Source: Alisma plantago-aquatica
Lineage: Eukaryota; Streptophyta; Magnoliopsida; Alismatales; Alismataceae
Length of the DNA: 64,000 nucleotides
Assembly (NCBI GenBank): GCA_963693085.1
Contig: OY856410.1
Span: 565,418,406-565,482,405, forward strand
Reading direction: 5' to 3'
Positions 39,537 to 50,803 of this stretch are shown here, one piece after another. Position numbers and translations under genes: made by a program. Position 1 is the first letter of the stretch. Every line of letters begins with the position of its first letter. Below the pieces are notes generated by a model, which worked only from the letters and a program-made list of their open reading frames with translations, did not search any database and was not told the DNA's origin.

Positions 39537-39549
39537 TGGCATCAGAGCC
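39537..39549 (+). promoter_or_regulatory. Primer binding site of element A
   Basis: TGGCATCAGAGCC, two bases after the LTR end. It is close to the tRNA-Met complement TGGTATCAGAGCC used by many plant LTR elements. Confidence 0.8.
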
Positions 39550-42500
39550 CCACATAATATTTAATAATTTATAATTTCAAGTAATGTATAGAAATATAAG
39601 GAGAATCATTAGGGCATCACCTTATTGTAATGGTTTCTAGAACGGATCATGGATTTGGGGGCTGGTAATATTTTCCTCCACATCATTAAGTTGATATACA
39701 AGGATTCCCTTAGCCAATATGATAATGACCTGGCTAGAACCTAGGGTTTTCCTGAAGTAATGTTTCCTCTAAGACTCCTCATCTCAAATTTCATCATGTT
39801 GCTTAATAAATCCAAAAACATTCTCCCCTCCTCATCTCTAGGTAGGGTTCGTGAGATGAAGTAGGATTAAGTCATCCTTCGCCAATTAATTTACATGTAT
39901 TATGGGAATAAGATAAAGTAAAGAAAAATAGTTTTATGAGTTTTTCCTTGCAAGGGTAAACCCTAGATGGAGATAAGGTTTGTTTAGAAAAAACCCTTAG
40001 CGGGTAAAGGGATATCTAAAATCCTAATTTATTGGGTATAGTTCCTAACCCTAACCCTCTATTCTAATATTGGGTAGTGGCAGTAGTGTGGGTAAAATAA
40101 TAACCCTACCAATATAAACCTCAAGAAATGGAAATAAGAAATAGAAAATACAATGAGTTTGGATAACCTAGTTTATCCATGCATTCAAGTACGTAGAGTA
40201 AGGCATGCATGATACATGTGAAGGGTTTGGATATACATGTGAAACATTAACAATCAATGGTTACATAACAAGGAAAATATGAAGACCCTTAGTGAAACTT
40301 TTAGGGTTTGTATCCCAACTTGGGATGGGTCAACCCAAGAGTGGGGAAATGATCTATGAGGAAGATAAAACCCTAACCAGTGAGGACAAGTTGTAGCTCT
40401 TAAAGATTAACCTCCTTATGATAGAAAATATAACAGGAAATGTGTCTCCACACATGTACAAGTAGAAGGTACTCATGCACCTAGGTGAAAGTGGGTGACA
40501 TTGGGCTAGAATATGAATTGGTTTTGGATTAGGTGCCTAAAGTCTTATTGGGATACATGGTATATGTTTAGATGATATGATCTAAGTTTTACATGATGAT
40601 ATATATGGGTTATAATGACCTCAGTCAGATTTGAGAATTTGACTTTAGTTTTGACATTTTGACATAAGTTTTGAGAATACAAGTGTGTGTGCTTCTCTGA
40701 GATATGATAATCTAAGTTCAGATAAGATGTGAATATGCAAAATCCTCATTGTCATCTACAAAGGGGTATCTCTACTGTTAGGACTAAATATATGAATAAC
40801 TCTAGAGAGAGTGGGGCCCAGAGTGAGAAGGTCTAAAAACTAAATTCAAAGATATGATAAATTATGAGAAATATTTGTTGGGATATGTCCTAAATGTGAC
40901 TACCCTGAGTGAATGAGTTGATTTTCTATAGGAATGATTCCTAAAGACTTGTTGTACCGTAGATGTCCTTGGAAGGACCAAACCGCAGAGATAGAGAAAG
41001 AGGATGCCTACATATATGTGTATATGATATGAGTAACTACCATCTATGTGAGGGAGAGAGAATCTTAAGATCCTAAAGAGGTACTGAATGATAATATGAC
41101 GCAAACCCTCATGCTTGGGGTGATGGTTCCTTGTTTAGGATTGTAGCAGTTGTTGATAAGAAAGAGAAAGTTGGTTAAGAATGTTTCATGAGTAGAGATC
41201 CATGAAAAGAATGACAATTCATGTTTTGGTTCAGTTTGTGGTTGAGTATCCGCACCTTGTGAAGTTGATGACCATTAACTGAGAACCCTAGACCAAAGAG
41301 GGAAGACAAAGCTAGTGCATATGGTACTCATAGAGTTGAGTGAGATCATATATGTTGCAAATGACACCTCCCTCAAGTTATGGGTTAAGGGAACCTCAAT
41401 AGTACTTTTGTATACATTCATTTAGCAACACCATAATATTACATATGTACAAAATGACATAACCTTGGGATCTGATATATGGGTGACACATGATGGAAGA
41501 CTTAGAATTGGTCTACTACATATCTATCTATAATGAGATAGCCATGTGTGTGAATGATCATAATGTAAAATAGATTACTAATATTGGGATGAATCTTTAA
41601 TAAAGTATACAACCGACTATGAGAAAGTGATATGAGATAATATTTATGATAAATAATGAATATAGTTGACATGAGGAATATGTGGTGATTAGATTGATCT
41701 TCTTCAAGGTACGCTTTACCTCTTACTTGGACTACCATATGGTATGGTTGTATTATGGGGTACAAAGTTCTTGTCCTTACGATATTGAATGAAATAATTT
41801 TCTTGTGTGATATTTTGCTTAACTTGTTGTATATATAGTCTTGGACACATGAAACATAATATGACAGTTCCATTATATATATACACTTCAACCCTTTGGT
41901 AGTAAAGAACTCAATAGTGATACAAATATTTGGTAGTAGATCATAAGGCCCTAAACTACTCAACCCTTCGGTAAATTTATGGATGATATGATGGAAATAT
42001 GCCTAAAAGACATGTCCTCTTATGGTAATATAAATCTTTGTTCAAGTATGCTATTATATTTTGATGCTATCAATTGTTAATTTTATCTTGTCGTGGGATA
42101 GGACCTTCCCTAGAAGAGTGAGTTCACAAATCAATTTAAGTATTGAAGTAACCTTTAATGCTACCTAAAGCTTGAAAGATTAAGTATATGGTACTTGAGA
42201 GCACATATGTTGAGTATAATATGGAAGTGGTTGGAAATATGGGACCAACCACGGAAGGAAGGGTCTCCGTGATCTTAATGAAGGTCAATAAGGTGAATAA
42301 TGCATACCATAAGATATAAAGGAAATTTGGGTTAAATAGTTATAAGATATACTATGCTTGAATATTATTAGATAAACCTCAAGTGAAATGCATAATGAAA
42401 TAAAGTTATGACATAAAAATCCTTGGGAAGGGTAGAGTCCTAATTAAACCCTAAGAGCATGTAGGGATTATGAAAGGTAATTGGGATCTATGAGGCCACG

Positions 42501-42765
42501 AGGTGATAGTTCCCTGAGTGCATAAGACCATGAGATTGGGATATAGCCTTCCATGTGTACCCAAGGCCCATAGGTTCAAGAGAATGGTCACCTTCATGAG
42601 TTGATGAGGCCCAAGGGGACAGTGTGAGAGGCACTCCATATGATCATAAAACCCTTGGAGGTCAAGAGGAGATCACCCCAAAGGTACCTACAACCCTAGA
42701 GATCTTAAGGGAATGACTAAGTCCATTGAGACATGAGATATAAATGTGATGAATGCATGAAAACA
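39550..42765. other. Non-coding interior of element A, left part
   Basis: 3.2 kb with no frame resembling gag or pol; open frames on either strand are short and of skewed AT-rich composition. It continues at 57,685-58,020 after element B. Confidence 0.7.
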
Positions 42766-45700
42766 TGTAATGTAATGAACCAAAACTTAGATGCTACCCT
42801 ATCACCTTATTAGAAAGATAGTTATGTTGGTTACCAAACAAGGTTACATAATAATATAATTATGTGGCAACATGTAAATGAAATCATGAAATATATTACA
42901 TATATTTTTTTTACTAACATATGGTAAATAAAAATAAATAATATTCTTTGGGGTAACAAGTGGTGAATTCATGTTCATAAATATTAATAATGTCTCATAA
43001 TTTAAATAAATAAGGAATTAATGGGCACAATGTGTGAAATGAGTAAAATGTAGAATTTCATACATAATAATAATAATATATAAGTCTTTTTGTAACAATG
43101 AGACATTAGTAGGGCTTAATTAAGTAAGTGTTGATATAATGTTTTGAATAATATAAAGCTAACATGTCAAAATTCCTAATGGTGCCATAACTCATAAAAC
43201 GAATCTCAAAATAAAAATAAAATAGTGCAAATGTGTTCCTTGCGCGTCTATCACCTTGGGAACCAAGTTTCAATTTTTTTGCATAATCATAATTATCTTA
43301 ATTCTTTTTTGAAAAGAAATTAGGATAAATGAAAAATGTATTAAATAAATTACTAAAAGTCTCTAAAAGTAGAATTAAACCCCATATTTGAAATATACAT
43401 ACTAAAATTAGCCTATGTTTGTATTTTCATCTAATTTTGACAATCTTTAATGAATTAATGCGTTTAGGAGAGAGAAAGTGTAAATAAAGCCCAAAATATT
43501 AAATAATATGTTAAATAATTTCAAAAGAGAAAATAAATGGAAAATTCATGTTTTACAAGTTTAAAAATTCTTGAGTGTAGTTTCACATCAATTGATGGTT
43601 TCTAGATGCCTCTAAATCAAGAGGAAAGAGAAAATATGATTTACTCTAAAAGAATTAAATAAAATACTCAGAGTCTCCAAAATTAAAAATAATGTCAACA
43701 TTGGATTATGCACGTCCAAATTAGGCTAAGTATCAATTTTGACTTTATTTGTAGTATCTTGCACCCCCAATTTGAGAAAGAAAGAAAGTGCATAATTAGT
43801 TAATATCACTATAATCGCTTTCCTATTTGGATAAGATTTCTTGATTTAATGTCATGTGTACTATGTCACGTGTGACACCTCTGATGTGCAGATCACTTTC
43901 AACCATTGGATTGTTCATCAGACGGCCATAAAGTTTTCTTATAGTACACAATAAAAAGGAAACATGATGCCGACTTGGATGATTTTATAATCAAGATATC
44001 TCCAAATTTAGTTGATCATTCTTGTGATTCTTTTTGCAACGAATTTGTTATTAATTTCTGCACAAATCTATATCTAATTTGTGTCCTAATGGATAAGATT
44101 TGAAAAAGACCCAAAAGCTTTGGACACATTCTCACTGCCAACATGAAGAAACCCTAAAGCCCAACCTTATAAATATGTAACTCCTTCTTTGGTCTCGTCT
44201 TGCTTAAAGCTATCTTTCACCAGTCTCAATTTTCCTAGGTTGCCATTGATCTTCTCCACCAAACAAGTTTTCCTCCATGAGTTTGCAACTCATTTATCCA
44301 ACACCTTGGTTCGCCGGTGATCAATTGGACTTGGGGTAAGCTTCAACAAGTTCATTTCTTTGATTTGGTCTTATTCGTTTTGTGAATCGTACACCTATCA
44401 GAATTTGCACGATCTTCCATGCTAAGTAGTTGCTGCCATGGTGTTGTGAGCCAGTGAAGAAGATGAACTCATGTTGATTCCTGAAACTCCCCTCACCTGA
44501 ATTTTCTTTTATTTTTCATCTCCAAGGGTATATTGGTAATTTCATCTCATGTTTTTGATAATTACCACAATCATAATCATATAATCAATGGACAATAATA
44601 CTCTGTCACATTATATAGTTGTGATTTCACATATGAGGACATTTTGGTCTTTTGAAATGTAATTTCTCTAATAAAACAATAAATAATATGAATATGGTAA
44701 AAAGCATATCTTTTTATTGGTAGTTCTAAAAATTATAAAAAAATGTTTTTGGAATCCATGGAATTTTCTCTATCTTTTGGTCTAGTTTATATCACTTGAT
44801 TTTAAAGTTTTAAAAACATGATATTAGGTTTTAATAATCTATTCACTTAACAATGGTTGAAGAAATATTTTAATGGATTAAAAATTAGATATTGGATCAA
44901 ATCAATGGTCAGTAATATTGGACTCTCTCTTTGAGATAATAGCATGTGTCAATTTAGGTTTCTATAGAATATTTGAGTTTACGAGTTTTGCTATCATTTA
45001 AGACTAAATATAATATCATGATTAATAAAGATGTTATTTTGAGTCAAATATCAATAAGAAACCTTAACATCAATGTTAGGTCTTTAACATGAGTCAGTCT
45101 AGGGTTTTGGTGAAGGATTTGATTTTTGGGGTTTCACCAAGATATGTCATTAAACCTTGATTGATGGATCGAATATTACATGTAGGTTTAAGTTTACTTT
45201 AGGCTTGGAAGATTAGGATTTGATCTCTAACATAACATTCAAGTTAAGGTATGTTTTCATCCCCAATTATTCTATATTGAGAAATCATCCTAAATTATCA
45301 CTTTTTTGATAGCCCATTCAATACCTCTCTTTTGATAATTTATTCCATGTGAATATTTCTACTTGATTATTATATTATTATCATCCTATTTTGGTTAGAC
45401 TTTCTTTTGACACCAACTTATGCTTTTATTCTTAAATAAACCCTAAATTTTGCCAGTTATGTGGTTGATGATAATTATGTTTATTTTTGTGATGGAAATC
45501 TTATTCATTCTATAAAAGACTACATGTCATACTTGCCTCCTCAATTATTACATGTTATGCGATTCAGTAGCCCTGGAGTAGTGTAATTACATTGGTTTTT
45601 TGGGTTGTGTGCCCATGTTATATTTTTGGGATGGAGATTGTGTGACCCATACCCGGGTTTTGTGCCCATGTTCATACATTGGGGAGTTTGTTAGTACATC

Positions 45701-46419
45701 ATTATTTATCAATTTTCAAGGTTGTGAGGCTTCATTGTCACTGTTATTTATATTGTTCTAGTGCTATGCTTATCTCACATGCATGCATGTTGATATTACA
45801 TCGATGGGTTTTGTGCCCCAAAAATTTATATGTGCTTGTGTAAAACAACCTTTATTTTTTTATGCCAAGTATTCTTCTAGTTTATTATCTTTCAAAACTC
45901 AATTTCTTTTATTCCTATTTCGGTAGTCCATTCCTTTTCTTTTGGGAAGCCTTTCTTATTTGACATCCTTTATTTGTTAATATTCCTCAATACTCAATTT
46001 AGTATGTACATACCAAAGTTTGTTGATATATTTACCTTTCTTCTTTTTGTTGGGGTACGCTTCCAACCCTAGGTATAGGTCAAGGAGGAGACATCCAAGT
46101 TGGACCATGACCTCATCAAGTTTAACTGAAACCATGTGGGAGACTTTCTTGAAATAGTTAGGTGATCCTCAACTAGTCTTATGTTTTGTTAGTTTTCCCT
46201 TTATCTCACCTTGTGTGGTGAAGGATAGTGATGGTAACAAGATTTGTCATGGTTAGATACTATGTATTCCACTACTACTTTTGGTGTTATGATACATACA
46301 TGTTGAATGAATTGGTTATCATCCCTTTATAAAAAAATTATGTTGGCATTTGGTTATAAGGATTGATGCCTTTTTATTTTAGTAAGGAGTGGATACCCTC
46401 TCGGGTCCCACTCCTTACA
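42766..46419 (+). repeat. 5' LTR of element B
   Basis: It starts TGTAATGTAATGAACC (alternatively at 42771) and ends ...CCACTCCTTACA. It has a TATAAATA box at 44168-44175. It preserves the uninterrupted versions of both sites that carry insertions in the 3' LTR. Confidence 0.85.
44168..44175 (+). promoter_or_regulatory. TATA box, 5' LTR of element B
   Basis: CCTTATAAATATG; the matching site in the 3' LTR is TATAAATA at 55487-55494, with conserved flanks (CCCAACC upstream, TAACTCC downstream). Confidence 0.65.
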
Positions 46420-46760
46420 ACATGGTATTAGAGCCAGTCGCTCTTAGTTATCTTACTATATAACATGGTATCTGATCCACATGTTGTAAGAGTCTTTGCT
46501 TTGTATGGACAAGAAGTTAATGAAGCATACCATGTTGATGGTAACCCATAATCTCTTGGTTAGACTTTAAATATATATTTTCTATTTTGCATATGTACCT
46601 TGAAAATGAAATCGATGCATTACATGAGTTTTGGAAATACTTTCTAAACTATCGTGTTGTGTGACTTAGTAGGAAAAACCTTTTAAAGGGGTGGTGTATA
46701 TGTGACTATTTATGTTGGGATAATTAGATTTTGAGTATGAAATTGTTTAAAGGGGTGGAG
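46420..46760 (+). other. Entire interior of element B, with polypurine tracts
   Basis: About 340 bp between the LTRs; no coding frame. Two similar purine-rich tracts are present (AAAGGGGTGG near 46,686 and near 46,749); the second abuts the 3' LTR. Confidence 0.8.
46423..46435 (+). promoter_or_regulatory. Primer binding site of element B
   Basis: TGGTATTAGAGCC, one change from the tRNA-Met type site, a few bases after the LTR end. Confidence 0.82.
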
Positions 46761-47098
46761 TGTTGTAACAAACCATAACTTGGATCCTGCCCTATCCCCC
46801 CTGTTAGAAATCTAGTCAGGTTTGTGACCAAACAAGGAATAAAATTTTGAAAACCTTGACATAATAATTTCATTATGTGGAAACATGTAAATGAAATCAT
46901 GAAATATATTACATATATTTTTTGTACTAACATAATGCCTAAATAAAAATAAATAATATGCTTTGGAGTATTAAGTGGTGAATTCATGTTCATAAATATT
47001 AATGATGTCTCATAATTTAAATACATAAGGAATTAATGGATATAATGTGTGGAATGTAGAATTTTGTGTGTAATAATAATATATAACTCTTTTTGTAA

Positions 47099-47635
47099 TA
47101 AAGGAAGGGAGATGGTAGCCTCTGTTGAGGGGAGTGACTCATATTGCAGTGGATGCAGTGTTACAAAATGGTACAAGAACACTCAATGTAAGTTATATAT
47201 CCAGAGATAACAAAGGAATATGGATAACAAGATGAGCGTATAAATATTTAGAGACAAATCCTCTCAAAGGGAAGCTATTGGAAATTTTAGTTGGACTCAA
47301 AGCAATACAAACTATGAAGCTTGGACGATGCAAACACACAAAAGATTCTCAACTTGTGATTAATTTCATTTAGAAACCTTGCACCTACCCAAATAAATAC
47401 ATATCCCTAGTAAGAAGAATCCAACAAGCAAGAAATGAGATTGAATTGGTCAATGTAGACAAGATCGGGAGAAAAGCGATTGAACCAGCAGACAGGTTGG
47501 CCAAATGGTTTGTAAAAGAACCCGGAGGGAACTTCCTTGCTAATACATGCCCAAAATTCCTTGAAGAGCTCTTATCAAGAGATTTAATGATTGTAGTAAT
47601 GTGATGTAATGTAATCAAGTTCACAAAAGAAATTA
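47099..47635 (+). mobile_element. 5'-truncated LINE fragment with RNase H region
   Basis: The 9-bp target duplication TTTTTGTAA lies at 47090-47098 and 47636-47644; the uninterrupted site is present in the 5' LTR near 43,090. The plus strand reads as the tail of a LINE RNase H domain: 'DNKGIWIT', 'LKGKLLEILVGLKAIQTMKL', 'DSQLVINFI', then 'RRIQQARNEIELVNVDKIGR' and 'EPADRLAKWFVKEPGG', ending at TGA near 47,602. Stops interrupt the frame at two points. The 3' end (AAGTTCACAAAAGAAATTA) lacks a plain poly(A) run. It is a different LINE family from the one at 33-38 kb, which shows no RNase H. Confidence 0.82.
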
Positions 47636-48179
47636 TTTTTGTAACAATGAGACATTAGTAGGATTTAATTAAGTATGTGTTGATATAATGTATTGATAAA
47701 TATAATGATAATGTGTCAAAATTTCTAATGGTGCCATAACTCATTAAAAGAAATCTCAAAATAAAAATGAAATTGTTAAAATGTGTTCCTTAGGTTCCTA
47801 CTGCCTTGGGAACCAAGTTTCACATTATTTGCATAATAATAATTGTATTAAATCTTTTTCGAAAAGAAAATAGAATAAAATACAATGTATTAAATAAATT
47901 ACTAAAAGTCTCCAAAGTGAAATTAAACCCCAAACTTGAAATCTATATACTAAAATAAGCCTATATGTGAATTTTCATTTAATTTGGACAGTCTTTAATG
48001 TTTAAATGTGTTTAGGAGAAAGAAAGTCTAAATAAATCCCAAAATATTATATTTGTGTTAAATAATCTCAAAATAGAAAATTAATGGCACATTCAAGTTT
48101 CACAAGTTTAAGGTTGCTTGAAGGTGAAGTATCACATTAATTCATGGTTTCTAGATGTACTACTACAGAAACAACATTC

Positions 48180-48570
48180 AATGTCGCTTTTCTGGGCGTC
48201 AGTTATTTACAAAAACCGCCGCCTATAACATTCCACGTCGGCTATTTAGTAAGTCCTACGTCTATATTCGAAGACCAGCCAGACACGGGTACCACTTTGT
48301 ATTCAACGTCGGCTAGGTAAACCAAACCGACGCCTAAAATCGCCCGCGAAATCCAAATTTCGAGCAAAAAGAAAAAGTGTCACATACAACATCGGTTTTT
48401 TAGATACAAACCGACACCTATGTATGATGAGAATTTGTGCAAAAAGTGTCACATACAATGTCGGTTATCTTTTGATAACTGACGCTGATAATGGTTCCTG
48501 CCAAATGATTTAGGACAAATATTGTCCAATTGGATGTCACTTTTTATGATCAACCGACGCCTTTTATGAA
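48180..48570. repeat. Left subterminal repeats of CACTA 2
   Basis: Alternating words such as AACGTCGGCTA, AAACCGACGCCTA and CAATGTCGGTTAT; the same set appears inverted at the right end. Confidence 0.85.
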
Positions 48571-48619
48571 CTTAGTACCCACGATCACCCGACTCTTCCC
48601 CTTTCTTCTATTTCATTGC

Positions 48620-49080
48620 AAGAATTCTCCCCCGCTGCTGCTGCCGCCGACTCAACCCCCACCCGCCGCCGCTGCTGCTTGTGCGCCGCCACCGCTCCGT
48701 CGCCGCTGCTGCTTGTGAGCCGCCGCCGCTCCGTCGCCGCTCTCTGCTCCTTCTACATCGCCATCTCCGGTCCTAGTCGCCGTGCCGACAGTCCCTGCGC
48801 TTGCCTTCCCGGTGCCGGCAGTCCTGGAGCTCGCCAGTGTTCTTTTCTCGCCGCCGCCCACCACCGCCATTCTCCTTGCCGCCGACCTACTCGACCTCAC
48901 CTTGCCTCGACCTTACCTTGCTCGCTTGCCCGGGTACCTGCCAACCTACCCAGGCGGCACCCAGGTGCACCTAGGCGGCCAGGCATTCACCTAGGGTCCC
49001 AAAACCAGGCGTCCAGCCTAGTTAGGCCTCTGGGATGCCTGGGCAATGCTTGGGTTGTGCCAAGGCACAATGCTACTGGG
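48620..49080. other. GC-rich, CCG/CTG-repeat island inside CACTA 2
   Basis: Runs of CCGCCG, CTGCTG and CCACCGC give a strongly GC-rich block in otherwise AT-rich DNA. Frames of 172 (+) and 82 (-) codons exist, but they are Pro/Ala/Arg-rich products of the repeat on either strand. It lies about 1.7 kb upstream of the element's gene and could be its promoter/5' leader or a captured host fragment. Confidence 0.6.
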
Positions 49081-49747
49081 TGTATTTTTTTTAAAATTAA
49101 GTTATTTACTGATTTGTGTTTATTTATGTACTGATTTGTATTTATTTATGTACTGTTTTAGGAATTCTTTGATCATCTACTGCTGCCCACCGTCTCCCTG
49201 CCCTGACCTGCTCAAACAGAGGTAAACCCTATTTTATTACACTGCTTGATCTTTAGTCACATAGACTTAATGAACATTGCTACTTGTATGATCCTGGTGA
49301 TTAAAAGTACTCTTTCCTAGTCCCTTCAGTAACTAATGTTCCCTTGAGATGAGTGTTAATTGATCTAGTTTGCTTACTTTCCTTGTAATGCCATCTTTTA
49401 TGTTCTATGACCTAGTCACCTTTAGAGTATTAAAATGATGCAACTTGTACACTTGTTAAATTTGAATCTATAAATCCTATGAAATGATATCACCCCACAA
49501 AATCAGTAGTCACTATTATGTCTTGTACACTCTAGAATCAAGATCTAGTAATCTTATGCTATTTTAACACTATGAGACATTTTTTGCTCATTCTAGTGGA
49601 TTATTATGACCTATGATGACCTAACATGAAACCATGCTCTTAATGACATGATTTACATATCTATTATTGTGTTTGTTGGCCTAGAAACCCATCTAAGATT
49701 TACTCATTAGGAGTAAATCTTGGATAGTCCCCGATTTGGGACTGTTC

Positions 49748-49935
49748 TTGAACACCTAATCTCACTTAGGATGGAAGTGTATAATGTGTATTGGGTTTTC
49801 GAGAAAATTTCGGCAGCATTTTCCCTTTTGTTCTCTAAGTACATATGTACTTAGAGAACAACGGGGAAATGTTGTCAAAATTTTATCGAAAACCCAATAC
49901 ACATTATACACTTACTAGTGAGATTAGGTGTTCAA
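49748..49935. repeat. Long inverted repeat (foldback, ~90-bp arms)
   Basis: Arms starting TTGAACACCTAATCTCACT (49748) and ending AGTGAGATTAGGTGTTCAA (49935) pair with few mismatches through TATAATGTGTATTGGGTTTT/AAAACCCAATACACATTATA to a centre at GTACATATGTAC (49840-49851). The collapsed counterpart is 50379-50462. Confidence 0.92.
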
Positions 49936-50120
49936 GGATGGGATAGGTGGTACACATTTATTATATATCAGAATGACATCACATGTGTTTCTTGGCCTAG
50001 AAAGTGAACAATCATTGTTCTTTATATTACTTGTACATTGGAATAAATTAGAATGAACAATCACTAAATTATATACTGTTTGTATGGAGTCCGACTTCAT
50101 TGTACCTCCTAATCTCACTA

Positions 50121-50216
50121 TTATACACAGGCTGTGCTAAGTTTACAAAGCTTAGCGTTGAGATACTGTTATACACAGGTTGTGCTAAGTTTACGAAGCT
50201 TAGCGCTGTGTTGAGA
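50121..50216. repeat. 48-bp tandem duplication
   Basis: Units beginning TTATACACAGG at 50121 and 50169, each containing TGTGCTAAGTTTAC and AAGCTTAGCG. Confidence 0.88.
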
Positions 50217-50803
50217 TTGTATAAGTTGAAAGCTAACAATAGATGGAGTGACAAAAGCTATTATTGTGATGAAACCCTAACATGTACCTATCTATTATTC
50301 TGTTTGTTGGCCTAGAAACCCATCCAAGATTTACTCATTAGGAGTAAATCTTAGATAGTCCCCAGTTTGGGATTGTTCTTGAACACCTAATCTCACTTAG
50401 GATGTAAGTGTATAATGTGTATTGGGTTTTCGAGAAAATTTAGGATGAGATTAGGTGTTCAAGGATGGGTTATGTGGTACACATTTATTATATATCAGAA
50501 TGACATCACATGTGTTTATGCTCTGAATTTCACTACTACAGAACATGTCTTTGGCGTCGGTTGTTTATGCCCTTTTGTTGTTGCCAACTCCACAAAATAT
50601 TGAAGCTAATGATGACTTATATGTGTGCAGAGATCACAATGAAGGATTGTTAATTGATAAAAGATCACAATTTTAGAGGCATGCATGTTTAAATTTTTTT
50701 ATTGAAGCTAAATGTTTGCTTTTTTAATATCAATATCATTTTCAGATTTGATGTTTCATTATCTTCAGATGCTAAAGTTTTGCCTTTTTAATGACATTTT
50801 CAG

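Larger units (their letters stand above)
49660..50520. repeat. Direct repeat pair carrying a foldback (full copy and collapsed copy)
   Basis: The segment beginning 'TGTTTGTTGGCCTAGAAACC' (about 49,669) recurs at about 50,301 and continues in parallel through 'TGAACACCTAATCTCACTTA' and 'TATATCAGAATGACATCACA'. The first copy contains a long inverted repeat; in the second the upper stem and loop are missing. Confidence 0.88.

Noticed and set aside
41502..41963. 153-codon minus-strand frame in element A interior
   Set aside because: Composition follows local AT richness; no motif; the interior otherwise lacks coding signs.
48616..49134. 172-codon Pro/Ala/Arg-rich open frame as a gene
   Set aside because: It is explained by the CCG/CTG-rich composition. 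Competing open frames exist on both strands, and no domain or splice context supports it.
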